Shown here one piece after another: positions 1 through 8,080 of a stretch of 38,843 nucleotides of DNA. The stretch spans positions 1 through 38,843 of the forward strand of contig JALVNE010000137.1 in assembly GCA_027026755.1 (NCBI GenBank). The letters run 5' to 3'. Every line of letters starts with the position of its first letter. Positions within the stretch are counted from its first letter, which is position 1. A program made the position numbers and the translations under genes. The DNA comes from Sedimenticola sp. Its GTDB lineage: Bacteria > Pseudomonadota > Gammaproteobacteria > Chromatiales > Chromatiaceae. The notes below the pieces were generated by a model. It ran no database searches, had not been told where the DNA came from, and saw only the letters and a list, made by a program, of their open reading frames with translations.

Positions 1-43
1 ACAACGCCCTGATGTATTGCATGAGGTGTTTGGCTAAGTCCAG

Positions 44-130
44 GGCTAACAATCGCGTAAACTCGGACTGCCCAAAGCACCGTCGCTTCGCTATGCAGCT
101 TTTGGCAGCCGGTTACGCGGGTCGTTAGCC
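44..130 (+). other. attC-like integron recombination site 1
   Basis: The ends are a perfect 7-bp inverted pair, GGCTAAC at 44-50 and GTTAGCC at 124-130, matching the R'' (RYYYAAC) and R' (GTTRRRY-like) core-site layout of integron attC sites; the third R position is C. Inside them the two arms pair imperfectly, with CGCGTAA and ACTGCC on the left against TTACGCG and GGCAG on the right, leaving a few unpaired bases. Bulged bases in a paired stem are what define attC folding. The 87-bp length is within the usual range. The site precedes the toxin-antitoxin genes, so it would be the end of a previous cassette lying outside the window. Confidence 0.72.
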
Positions 131-171
131 GAGAAGAAGACAAAAGGCACACATCGTGCTAGGCTTCAAGG

Positions 172-453
172 ATGAAAACCTTTGCATGGAATTCAGAGAA
201 GAACGAGCTTCTCAAGGCGGAACGGGGCATTTCCTTTGAAGAGGTTGTGCTGAATATCCAGCTCGGGAACGAAGTCGATATATTCGAACACCCGAACCAA
301 GCACGATATCCGGGCCAGCAAATATCCGTTGTCGCCATCGAGGGCTATGCCTACCTCGTTCCGTTCGTTGAGAACGAGGAGGAAATCTTCCTGAAAACCA
401 TTATTCCCAGCCGAAAGGCTACTAAACAGTATCTTGGTGGTTCAGATGAATAA
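172..453 (+). CDS. BrnT-like toxin of a type II toxin-antitoxin pair
   Basis: A 93-residue protein. The N-terminus (FAWNSEKNELLKAERGISFE) and the C-terminal segment EIFLKTIIPSRKATKQYL are the two recognisable blocks of the BrnT-like toxin family, which are RNase-type toxins of compact RelE-like fold (family knowledge, not shown here). The final codons overlap the next gene by 8 bp, the usual arrangement for a toxin-antitoxin pair. The gene starts about 40 bp after one attC-like site and its partner ends inside the next, so the pair is the content of one integron cassette. A weak AGG lies about 8 nt before the ATG. Toxicity is inferred from the family. The family could instead be a related DUF4258-type toxin. 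Confidence 0.82.
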   Translation: MKTFAWNSEKNELLKAERGISFEEVVLNIQLGNEVDIFEHPNQARYPGQQISVVAIEGYAYLVPFVENEEEIFLKTIIPSRKATKQYLGGSDE

Positions 454-727
454 GCTCGATTCTGAAGAAAAGGAAATCCTTGAAGCCTTTGAGAGTGGTC
501 AACTCAAGCGGGCTAAAGGGGCATCTAAGAAAATCTCGGAGCATCAAAAGTATGCCGAAGCAACCTTCAAGAAAGATGCTCGTATCAATATACGCCTGTC
601 TTCTAGGGATCTCAGGGCACTTCAAGCCCGTGCCCTGAAAGAAGGCATTCCTTATCAAACACTGGTTTCCAGCGTGCTCCATAAGTTCGTGGATGGCCAA
701 CTTGTCGATAAAGCGGCTAACAAGTAG
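446..727 (+). CDS. CopG/BrnA-like antitoxin
   Basis: A 93-residue partner of the upstream toxin. I start it at the ATG at 446 (MNKLDSEEKEILEAFESGQL), preceded by GGTGG with about 6 nt spacing, rather than at the TTG at 434. It overlaps the toxin by 8 bp. The middle is basic and charged. The C-terminal half (INIRLSSRDLRALQARALKE, then GIPYQTLVSSVLHKFVDG) is a ribbon-helix-helix-type DNA-binding segment as found in CopG-like antitoxins. The expected role is to bind and neutralise the toxin and to repress the shared operon. Its last codons (AANK-stop) lie within the R'' end of the following attC site, as is normal for cassette genes. Confidence 0.82.
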   Translation: MNKLDSEEKEILEAFESGQLKRAKGASKKISEHQKYAEATFKKDARINIRLSSRDLRALQARALKEGIPYQTLVSSVLHKFVDGQLVDKAANK

Positions 728-829
728 TTCCAGCGGACCCCAAACTCCGCGCGGCTTTTTGCGCATGCCTTCGGCATTTTAGCGCAAACGCCTCGCTACG
801 TTTGGGCCCGCTGAACAAGGGCGTTATGT
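715..829 (+). other. attC-like integron recombination site 2
   Basis: The left core CTAAC (717-721) lies inside the antitoxin's last codons, and the right core GTTATGT is at 823-829. Inside these, CCAGCGGACCCCAAAC on the left pairs with GTTTGGGCCCGCTG on the right with one mismatch. The centre holds a further hairpin (TTTGCGC...GCGCAAA enclosing ATGCC...GGCAT). Length is about 115 bp. The gene-end overlap, opposed core sites and imperfect stem are the hallmarks of attC. No further attC-like structure was seen to the right, so this is probably the distal end of the array. Confidence 0.75.
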
Positions 830-940
830 GGAAAAACAAAGGCCAAAATTCTGCTCATTTTCGCAACAGGTCGCCACAATGAGATGCGTTCTCATTCGTG
901 CGCCGTAATAATCGTGTTTTTCGAGGTGCCCAGTTAGCTT
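830..940. other. Short intergenic stretch after the cassette array
   Basis: Separates the last attC-like site from the polysaccharide genes. It contains one small hairpin, AATGAGA (878-884) and TCTCATT (890-896) with a 5-nt loop, without a T-run. No convincing sigma70 promoter was found. GAGG at 923-926 is about 14 nt before the GTG start of the next gene, farther than optimal. Confidence 0.3.
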
Positions 941-2962
941 GTGAAGCATCCCAAACAAAAAAGTCTGCCGAACCGTGGTTTTCTGAGATCACTACTCACA
1001 GCAGTTGTATTTCTCGGCTTGAGTGCGCTGTTGCTCGTCATCGGATTCATATGGTTCCACCTCGACGATATTGAGCCGAATTCCGGTTCAGAGCCCACGC
1101 CATTGGTATTCAAAGGTGCTGACTTGTATATCACCATGGGGCGGGGATCCTACAACAACGGCTCCTTGGTGTTGAAAGGGATGAACAAGGGAAATGCAGT
1201 AATAACAGCACCTGCGACAAGCTTCAACGCCAGCGATTTTCCAGTATTGAAGTACAGTGTAGAAGGCCGTCACCCTGGTTTGAAGGTGGCCTTTTACTGG
1301 GTGAGAAAAGACAATCCCCGCATAACCCACTTTGCCATGTTGCCCTGGAACGGTGACGCCAGCATAGCCTATCGGCTCAGGAAGCATGAAGACTGGTCTG
1401 GCCGGATCGTGGAGCTTGGTTTCAGCATCAATGGCGATCTACGTGGGAAACCACTGGTCGTAAGAGCGCTGTCCCTGCAGGCTTTCGACATAAGAACGCT
1501 GTTGTCCGTCGTCTGGTCCGAATGGATGGCATTTGAGGGGTGGAAGCAGTATTCGATCAATACCATCCAGGGAGCACCTAAGGATGCACTGATCTCTCCT
1601 GTATTGGCAGCAGCGGCCTGGACAGGGCTTTCCCTGTTGCTTTTCCTGCTCTGGCGCTTGTATCGTGCCGCCAACTGGGTAGAGCTTCCCTTGGGCGCAG
1701 ACCTGAGGCAAGAAAGCACCCTTGTGATTTTGGTGGCCCTGTTTCTACTACCTTGGATCGTTTTGGATGCCAAATGGCAACTCAATCTATGGCGACAGCA
1801 CAGGGAAACCTGGCAAAGATTTGCGGGGAAAAGCCATGGGGAACAACATTTGGCCGCGGAAGATGCCATCCTGTATCAATTTGCGGAAGAACTGAAGCGT
1901 GCTGTAGGAAAGGGTTTTGGTGGACGCATATTCATTCTGCAGGATCAATGGCAAGATTACGTCCGCCTGAAATTGGCTTACTACCTGTTGCCGTTCAACG
2001 TCTATCCTTATGGAAATGAACCGGATGTTGAAAAAATTGGCGAGGGTGATCTGTTGCTGCTTCTCGATGACCTGGAGGGGGTTCGATACGATAAGGCAGC
2101 GGGGATGCTGCGATGGAAGAAAGGTAACGCCGTCAGAGCGGATCTCGTGCTGTCGAGCCGGATCGGCAAACTCCTTGCCTTGCGTTCGAATATTGCGTTC
2201 CTGCAGAGTCTGGAGATAAATCATCGGTGGCGGAACATTCCCATGAAGGGACGACTCATGGATGACCCGTTGGTTTTCACTGGCATCCCCACGCAGCGGG
2301 GATCGAATCCTGGCGTGGTCGCTGTCAAGCGAGACTATCAAGGCCCTACGATGATCCGTTTCCAGGAATGGGACTCCTACGATGGCAGACACACGGAAGA
2401 ATCAGTGGACGTGTTGCTGGTTTCACCCGGCTCACACGAACCTGGCAAGGGCGTGCATTGGGAAGCGGGCCAGACCATGGCAAATGGTGACGAAATAATG
2501 GGAGAAGTGTTTTTCAGCTCCGAGTTTTCCCGTGTGCCAAAAGTATTCCTGACCCTGCAGGACACATTGGCATCACATGCCCTTGTACCCAGGGTGGTGT
2601 CCATTGATAAAAGAGGGTTTAGTTTCCGCCTGGAAGGCGAGGAAGCGGCTGATCTCACAAGCGCGAGCCTGCCGCTTGGCTATCTTGCGGTAGAGACGGA
2701 ATATGAGAAGGGACGGCTCGTGCTGGACGGTCGCAATATGGACTACCAGGTGTTAACGCAGGAGGTGGGCAGCCGGTGGAAGAAAGTCGGGCCGTACCAG
2801 GTGTATCTTCAGGAAGAGTGGTCCAGAGATCACGAAACACAGCATGTACCAGAAAAAATGAATTTCTTGCTCCTTGAGAGACACTTGTTCGGACAGACCA
2901 GCTCCGTTCGTGAAGCAGATCCCGTTACCCCGAGGAGGCGGGAAGCGCCCAGCCAGCCATGA
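941..2962 (+). CDS. Membrane protein with H-type-lectin-like domain (polysaccharide cluster)
   Basis: A 673-residue protein beginning at a GTG; an in-frame stop at 935-937 rules out an earlier start. One membrane segment lies near residues 17-39, followed by a roughly 175-residue extracytoplasmic region. Two more hydrophobic segments follow near 217-241 and 258-276, then a long hydrophilic C-terminus. Within that tail, roughly residues 500-595, the pattern EVFFSSEFSRVPKVFLTLQD ... RVVSIDKRGFSFRLEGEEA ... LGYLAVE resembles the H-type-lectin-like beta-sandwich found in many secreted bacterial proteins, which suggests sugar recognition. The stop overlaps the next gene by 4 bp (ATGA), so the two are translationally coupled. 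I do not recognise the whole protein. A role in surface-polysaccharide assembly or modification is inferred from position. It lies next to a cassette array and could have been acquired. Confidence 0.75.
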   Translation: MKHPKQKSLPNRGFLRSLLTAVVFLGLSALLLVIGFIWFHLDDIEPNSGSEPTPLVFKGADLYITMGRGSYNNGSLVLKGMNKGNAVITAPATSFNASDFPVLKYSVEGRHPGLKVAFYWVRKDNPRITHFAMLPWNGDASIAYRLRKHEDWSGRIVELGFSINGDLRGKPLVVRALSLQAFDIRTLLSVVWSEWMAFEGWKQYSINTIQGAPKDALISPVLAAAAWTGLSLLLFLLWRLYRAANWVELPLGADLRQESTLVILVALFLLPWIVLDAKWQLNLWRQHRETWQRFAGKSHGEQHLAAEDAILYQFAEELKRAVGKGFGGRIFILQDQWQDYVRLKLAYYLLPFNVYPYGNEPDVEKIGEGDLLLLLDDLEGVRYDKAAGMLRWKKGNAVRADLVLSSRIGKLLALRSNIAFLQSLEINHRWRNIPMKGRLMDDPLVFTGIPTQRGSNPGVVAVKRDYQGPTMIRFQEWDSYDGRHTEESVDVLLVSPGSHEPGKGVHWEAGQTMANGDEIMGEVFFSSEFSRVPKVFLTLQDTLASHALVPRVVSIDKRGFSFRLEGEEAADLTSASLPLGYLAVETEYEKGRLVLDGRNMDYQVLTQEVGSRWKKVGPYQVYLQEEWSRDHETQHVPEKMNFLLLERHLFGQTSSVREADPVTPRRREAPSQP

Positions 2963-4365
2963 GTGATATTCCTGGTCTTCTTGTCGCCTTGGTATTGCCT
3001 CCGTTGGTGGGGTATGCCTGGCTACAGCGATTCTGGCCTGAGGCTCATCCCGCCACCAGGATGGGGTATGGTTACCTTGTCGGCATGCTGCTTATGGTGT
3101 TGATTTTCCTGGCGGGGCACGCACTGGGATGGGCTTTCCATTTTGTACCCATGGTGGTATTCCTGGCGGTGATTGGCTTGTTGCCCTTTCTGTTTGAGCG
3201 TAGGCCGGTACCTGGGCGACCGCTAGCGGTGCCCCAACGACAGCCGGGGTGGCAAGTGGGGCTGTGGTGGTTTTTTCTGCTGCTGCTGTCCTTACGGGCG
3301 GGCGGGTTGTTACTCGAGGACGTTTTGCGGCCGCTCTACCCCTGGGACGCATGGATGAACTGGGCGCCACGGGCAAAAGTGTGGTTCGAAACGGCTGGAC
3401 TGGCGCCTTTCGTATCTCCTGAGGACTGGGGCAAAGCTGGAGAATATACGCTAGGCAATCCCAAGGCGGTCAGCTACCCTCCACTCGTGCCGCTGGTGCA
3501 GGCATGGATCGCGGCCGGCATAGGAACATGGCGCGACAACTGGATAAATCTCCCCTGGTTCTTTTGCGGCCTAGCACTGCTGTCAGCCTTTTACGGTCAG
3601 TTACGTATGGCAGGCATGGCTGCATTGCCCAGCATGCTGTTTTCCTATCTCCTGTTTAGCATGCCTTATCTGGATACTCACATCGCGCTGGCCGGATATG
3701 CCGATCTGTGGATGAGCACAGCGGTTGCTCTCGGTCTGATGGCATTGGCCAACTGGTGTCTCCATAGATCCAGACAACAGCTTTTCATGGTCTTGTTCAT
3801 GGTGTTGTTCTGTTTGCTTACCAAAGCGCCGGGCATGGTGTGGGCTACCGTGCTGGCCAGTGGCCTGCTACTCGCTCTGGCGCCAGTTTGGCTCAGGTGG
3901 GGGCTTTTGATCCTGTTTGTGGCGGCCATGGCGGCTTTGTGGGTAAGAGGGGGTATTGTGCTTAATATCGGGGATTCGTCTGTTATCGAAATATCAGCCG
4001 ATCTCATACGGCTGCCGGGACTGGGGGCTTTTCCAGTCGAATATCATCCGGTGGGCGAATATTTCGTGAAAAACCTGCTGCTATGGGACAATTGGCATCT
4101 CATGGGATGGTTACTGGCGGCATTCATGCCGTTTGCTTTGTGGCAGGGATTTCGCAGCAGGCACAAGATGCCCGTGGCATGGGTGATTTTCTTAGGGATG
4201 CTGTTTCTTTTCGTGGTGTTTTTCTTTACGCCACACTACCAGTCCGCGATTGATTCAACCACCTTGAACCGAGCAGTTTTCCATCTCGTGCCCGCGGCTG
4301 TTTTCTATATGGCTTTGGTGATCAAGGATATGGTCGGATCAGAGAAAGGCGCACAGCCCGAGTGA
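2959..4365 (+). CDS. Multi-spanning GT-C-like membrane glycosyltransferase
   Basis: A 468-residue, very hydrophobic protein with about ten to twelve membrane segments. Between early segments sits an extracytoplasmic loop with RPLYPWDAWMNWAPRAKVWF, followed by GNPKAVSYPPLVPLVQAW. Acidic and aromatic first loops plus a YPP-type motif are typical of GT-C / PMT-like (GT39/GT83-type) transferases, which take sugars from polyprenyl-phosphate donors on the periplasmic side. The exact family is not assigned. It is coupled by an ATGA overlap to the preceding lectin-like membrane protein, so the two probably act together. It converges on the minus-strand operon, with only 4 bp between the stops. Confidence 0.72.
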   Translation: MSDIPGLLVALVLPPLVGYAWLQRFWPEAHPATRMGYGYLVGMLLMVLIFLAGHALGWAFHFVPMVVFLAVIGLLPFLFERRPVPGRPLAVPQRQPGWQVGLWWFFLLLLSLRAGGLLLEDVLRPLYPWDAWMNWAPRAKVWFETAGLAPFVSPEDWGKAGEYTLGNPKAVSYPPLVPLVQAWIAAGIGTWRDNWINLPWFFCGLALLSAFYGQLRMAGMAALPSMLFSYLLFSMPYLDTHIALAGYADLWMSTAVALGLMALANWCLHRSRQQLFMVLFMVLFCLLTKAPGMVWATVLASGLLLALAPVWLRWGLLILFVAAMAALWVRGGIVLNIGDSSVIEISADLIRLPGLGAFPVEYHPVGEYFVKNLLLWDNWHLMGWLLAAFMPFALWQGFRSRHKMPVAWVIFLGMLFLFVVFFFTPHYQSAIDSTTLNRAVFHLVPAAVFYMALVIKDMVGSEKGAQPE

Positions 4366-4369
4366 CCGG

Positions 4370-5131
4370 TCATTTCTTTCGCCGCAAGCGTTCCTGGAGA
4401 AGCAGGCCGGCAAATCGACTGTTCGTGACCAGGTAGCGTTTCCACATCCGGCGCGGCTCCTGCAACACCCGGAAAAACCATTCCAGTCCTGCATTCTGCA
4501 TCCATTGCGGTGCCCGCTTGGTTTTACCGGCAACGATGTCAAACGTCCCCCCAACGCCCATGGCGAAACGGACGCCAAGACGGTCTTTCCAGCGATGGAT
4601 GAACTGTTCTTTCTTTGGAGAGGTCACCGCTACAAACAGCAAATCCGCTCCCGACGCGGCGATTTCCCGAACCACCTCCTCTTCATGCTCCCAAAAATAG
4701 CCATGATGCCACCCGGCGATCTTCAGTTCCGGATAACGCTGCTGCAAACGCTGCACCGCCTCATCCACCACATGCTGCCTGGCGCCAAGAAAAAACGCGG
4801 AATAACCTCGTTGCTGCGCCACGTCCAGGAGCCTGAAAAAAAGATCGATACCCGCCACTCTTTCCGGCACATCGATACCCAACAGGCGCGCGCCCCAAAC
4901 CACGCCCATGCCATCGATATTGATGATGTCACATCCGTTCACCGCCTCATACAGAGCCGGATCGCGGCGCATATTCACCACCTTTGCCACATTCACCACC
5001 ACGTGTTGGGTAAAAACCCCCGCTTCTATCCGGCGGCAAATCTCGTCCACTGTTTGTTGCATGGTCCAAGGATGCATGCGGGCTCCGAGGAAACAAACCT
5101 CCTTTGGCAACCCGGATTTTTCCTTGCTCAC
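4370..5131 (-). CDS. WecG/TagA/CpsF-family glycosyltransferase
   Basis: 253 residues, full length for the family. Recognisable family blocks are VNVAKVVNMRRDPALYEAV, CDIINIDGMGVVWGARLLG, the SPKKEQFIHRW variant of the usual GxPKQE block, and the C-terminal RAPQWMQNAGLEWFFRVLQE plus arginine-rich membrane-contact tail. These enzymes (GT26) add N-acetylmannosamine or its uronate to a lipid-linked primer on the cytoplasmic face of the inner membrane. It directly follows wecB with a 4-bp overlap, so substrate and transferase are made together. No wecC (ManNAc dehydrogenase) is present in the window, which favours ManNAc transfer (TagA-like) over ManNAcA (WecG-like). It is the last gene of the long minus-strand operon. 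Confidence 0.92.
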   Translation of the reverse strand: MSKEKSGLPKEVCFLGARMHPWTMQQTVDEICRRIEAGVFTQHVVVNVAKVVNMRRDPALYEAVNGCDIINIDGMGVVWGARLLGIDVPERVAGIDLFFRLLDVAQQRGYSAFFLGARQHVVDEAVQRLQQRYPELKIAGWHHGYFWEHEEEVVREIAASGADLLFVAVTSPKKEQFIHRWKDRLGVRFAMGVGGTFDIVAGKTKRAPQWMQNAGLEWFFRVLQEPRRMWKRYLVTNSRFAGLLLQERLRRKK

Positions 5132-6228
5132 AACGCCCTCCGATGTCCCTGCAACACTTCAACAATCCGTTCAGCTGCCCTGCCGTCCCACATGGGCGGC
5201 ACCTGGCCTGGTTCTCGATCTGAATTCAAGCGCTCCTGAACCCTGTCGAGAATCTTCTCTGGATCATTACCCACCAATACATTGGTGCCCAGTTCACAGG
5301 TGATCGGGCGCTCCGTGTTGTCCCGCAAGGTCAAACAGGGTACGCCCAAGGCAGTGGTTTCCTCCTGCAGGCCGCCACTGTCGGTCAATACCAGTGCCGC
5401 ATCCTTCCAAAGGTAGAGAGAATCCCGAAAGCCAAGTGGCGGTAGCTGGTGGATGCCTTTGCCCAATTCGATACCAAACTCCTGCAAGCGCCTTTCCGTG
5501 CGTGGGTGCACCGGAAAGACGATGGGAACAGACTCAGCGATTGTGTTCAGCGCAGCCACGATGCCCGCCAGCGTTTTTGCATCATCCACATTGGACGGAC
5601 GGTGCAAGGTCAAAAACAGATATCTGTCGAGTGAGCGCTTCAATGGCGCACTGGAGAAAGAATCGTCTTGAGCCGCCTCGACCTTTTCCAACTGATGGAG
5701 CAGATTATCCACCATCACGTGGCCAACGAAATGGACTTTCTCTTTCGATTTGCCTTCATGCAGCAGATTCTCACGCCCACTTTCCTCGGTTACGAAGAAA
5801 AGATCGGAGATAGCGTCGGTAACCATGCGGTTGATCTCTTCCGGCATGGACAGATCGAAACTGCGCAGTCCCGCCTCGACGTGTGCCACGCTGATGCCCA
5901 GTTTTTTCGCCACCACGCTACAGGCCAGCGTCGAATTGACATCCCCTACCACCAACACCCAATCAGGATGCTCATTTTCACATACTTTCTCGAAGGCTAC
6001 CATCACCTTGGAAGTCTGTTCCGCATGGGTTCCCGAACCCGCCTCCAGGAAGATGTGCGGCTGGGGAATCTCCAGATCCTCGAAAAACGATTGCGACATG
6101 GCATAGTCGTAATGCTGGCCGGTATGTACCAGCCTCCAATCGAACCCGCCTGCTCCTTCCATGGCGCGAATGATAGGCGCTATCTTCATGAAATTGGGCC
6201 GAGCACCCGCCACCAGAAATATTTTCAT
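5128..6228 (-). CDS. wecB: UDP-N-acetylglucosamine 2-epimerase (non-hydrolysing)
   Basis: 366 residues, normal for WecB/MnaA. It interconverts UDP-GlcNAc and UDP-ManNAc in the cytoplasm. The N-terminal VAGARPNFMKIAPII block is the common variant of the GTRPE start. VGDVNSTLACSVVAKKLG, HVEAGLRSFDLSMPEEINR, LTLHRPSNVDD and LTDSGGLQEE are the characteristic nucleotide- and sugar-binding motifs. It lies 4 bp after asnB and overlaps the downstream WecG/TagA gene by 4 bp. It supplies the ManNAc donor for that transferase. Confidence 0.95.
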   Translation of the reverse strand: MKIFLVAGARPNFMKIAPIIRAMEGAGGFDWRLVHTGQHYDYAMSQSFFEDLEIPQPHIFLEAGSGTHAEQTSKVMVAFEKVCENEHPDWVLVVGDVNSTLACSVVAKKLGISVAHVEAGLRSFDLSMPEEINRMVTDAISDLFFVTEESGRENLLHEGKSKEKVHFVGHVMVDNLLHQLEKVEAAQDDSFSSAPLKRSLDRYLFLTLHRPSNVDDAKTLAGIVAALNTIAESVPIVFPVHPRTERRLQEFGIELGKGIHQLPPLGFRDSLYLWKDAALVLTDSGGLQEETTALGVPCLTLRDNTERPITCELGTNVLVGNDPEKILDRVQERLNSDREPGQVPPMWDGRAAERIVEVLQGHRRAL

Positions 6229-6232
6229 TCCA

Positions 6233-8080
6233 TCAGACTCCTGCGTTCGATTGCTCCTTCCACCATAATGCCAGCATCATCAAGGCGAACACCTGCCGTG
6301 CCCGTCCCGGCCTACCCTGCAAATGTTCGTTCCAGATGCGACTCACTGCGTCACGCTCCAACATCATGAAATGGGGCGCGTTGGCCCCAAGGAGGATATC
6401 GGCCACAAAATCGCGCCAGATGCCGCGCGACCACTGGGCAAACGGTACTTGAAACCCTTTTTTTCGCCGGTGTACGATGCTGGACGGCAAATAGGACTCG
6501 GCCATCAATTTGTGCACGATCTTGCTCTTGCGCAGGCCCAGTCGATATTTCAGTGGCAGAGATTCCACGAAGCGCACCAGTTCGATATCCAGCATTGGTA
6601 CCCTTGCTTCCAACGATACCGCCATCGAGATCTTGTCACCATAAAGCAGCAAATCATCAGCCAAATTCATGCGGGCATCCACCTGCATCATCTGTTCCGC
6701 CCCCGCTGCATCCCCTTTTCCAAGCCAGTTGAACCAGAGGCCCATGGCTTCGGCGGCGCCCCCATCATCTGCCGTTCCCAACAATTGCTTTCGCGCTTCC
6801 GCCGGAAACAGTGTGCAGGCTTCCACGGCCCTTTGCGCCACGCCTGCCAGCGGCAAGGTCCGTAGCCCCCGTTCGATGACCTCTGGCATTCCCCGCCAAA
6901 CCGAACCCAATCGTCCGAACGACTTCCAAAGAGCACCAACCGGAAGCATCCTGCGCACCATTTCTACCTGATAGCGCCGATAACCACCCCAAGGCTCGTC
7001 CGTGCCCTGACCCGTCAGCACCACCGTAACCTCCTCCCGCGCACGGTGTACCAGATACCACATGGGCATGACCGAAGTAGTACCCAAAGGCTCTTCCACC
7101 GCGCGTATGATCCTGGGCAAGGCGTCGCGCAACTGCGCCGGCGTCACGGTAACGGCTTCGAAAGGAAGCCCCAATACCTGCGCCGTGTCCCGGGCATCCT
7201 CGATTTCACACTCTGCATGCTCGGCACCAAAGCCCACGGTGAAACAGGGAAGCTTCACCCCCGCGTCCCGCCCCATGGCGGCCACCAGGGCGGAATCCAC
7301 GCCACCGGAGAGCAACACCCCGACAGGCACATCCGAAAGCAACTGACGTTTCACTGCCAAAGCCAAGTGCTTCTGATAGGCTTCCACGGCATTCCGCAAC
7401 GAACCTTGAAAGCGTTCCTGCTCAGCTTGGACGTAGCGATTCATCTCCAGCCGCTGCGCCTTGGGCTCGAAACGAAGCCAATGCCCCGGCGGCAGCCGCC
7501 GCACACCTCGCCACAGCGTGTGCGGCGATGGCACATAGCGCAAGGTCAAAAATTGCCGCACTCCTTTCTCATCCACCTTGTCCGCCAACCCCATGGCCGT
7601 CAGCGCCCGCACCTCCGAGGCGAACGAAAAAGCCCCGTCCTTTTGCGCGTAATAGAGTGGCTTGATACCGAAGGGATCACGCACCAGGTAAAGGCAGTCT
7701 TCGTGCGTATCCACGGCAGCAAAAGCGAACATGCCATTCAGCTGACGCAAGGTTTCTTCAAGGCCGTGCGCCGCCAGAAGCTCTACCAGGGTTTCAGTGT
7801 CGGAATGGCCGCGAAACGGTCCTGCGAGGCCTTTGCGCAGCTCCAGATGATTGTAGATTTCTCCGTTGAAGGTCACCCACCAACGACCATCCTGGCTGCA
7901 CATGGGCTGACGGCCCGCCGGAGACAGATCAAGGATCGCCAGGCGGGTATGGCCCAATTCCGCAGTTCCGCTGCCCAGCCGGATGCGTTCGACACCGTGG
8001 CCATCCGGACCGCGATGACGGAGCGTATCCAGGATGCCTTGCGACAACCCGCCTCCAACAACTCCAACGATACCGCACAT
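6233..8080 (-). CDS. asnB: Glutamine-hydrolysing asparagine synthase-like amidotransferase
   Basis: 615 residues. It begins MCGIVGVVGG, giving the class II glutaminase nucleophile Cys2 after Met removal, with RHRGPDG and FNGEIYNHLELR following. The C-terminal synthetase domain carries the PP-loop SGGVDSALVAAM and the GTDEPWGGY block. The family makes asparagine from aspartate, but copies inside polysaccharide clusters often amidate sugar carboxylates or make surface-polymer precursors. Which applies here cannot be read from sequence. The start abuts the upstream gene's stop with no gap, and the stop lies 4 bp before wecB, so it is firmly in the operon. Confidence 0.92.
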   Translation of the reverse strand: MCGIVGVVGGGLSQGILDTLRHRGPDGHGVERIRLGSGTAELGHTRLAILDLSPAGRQPMCSQDGRWWVTFNGEIYNHLELRKGLAGPFRGHSDTETLVELLAAHGLEETLRQLNGMFAFAAVDTHEDCLYLVRDPFGIKPLYYAQKDGAFSFASEVRALTAMGLADKVDEKGVRQFLTLRYVPSPHTLWRGVRRLPPGHWLRFEPKAQRLEMNRYVQAEQERFQGSLRNAVEAYQKHLALAVKRQLLSDVPVGVLLSGGVDSALVAAMGRDAGVKLPCFTVGFGAEHAECEIEDARDTAQVLGLPFEAVTVTPAQLRDALPRIIRAVEEPLGTTSVMPMWYLVHRAREEVTVVLTGQGTDEPWGGYRRYQVEMVRRMLPVGALWKSFGRLGSVWRGMPEVIERGLRTLPLAGVAQRAVEACTLFPAEARKQLLGTADDGGAAEAMGLWFNWLGKGDAAGAEQMMQVDARMNLADDLLLYGDKISMAVSLEARVPMLDIELVRFVESLPLKYRLGLRKSKIVHKLMAESYLPSSIVHRRKKGFQVPFAQWSRGIWRDFVADILLGANAPHFMMLERDAVSRIWNEHLQGRPGRARQVFALMMLALWWKEQSNAGV

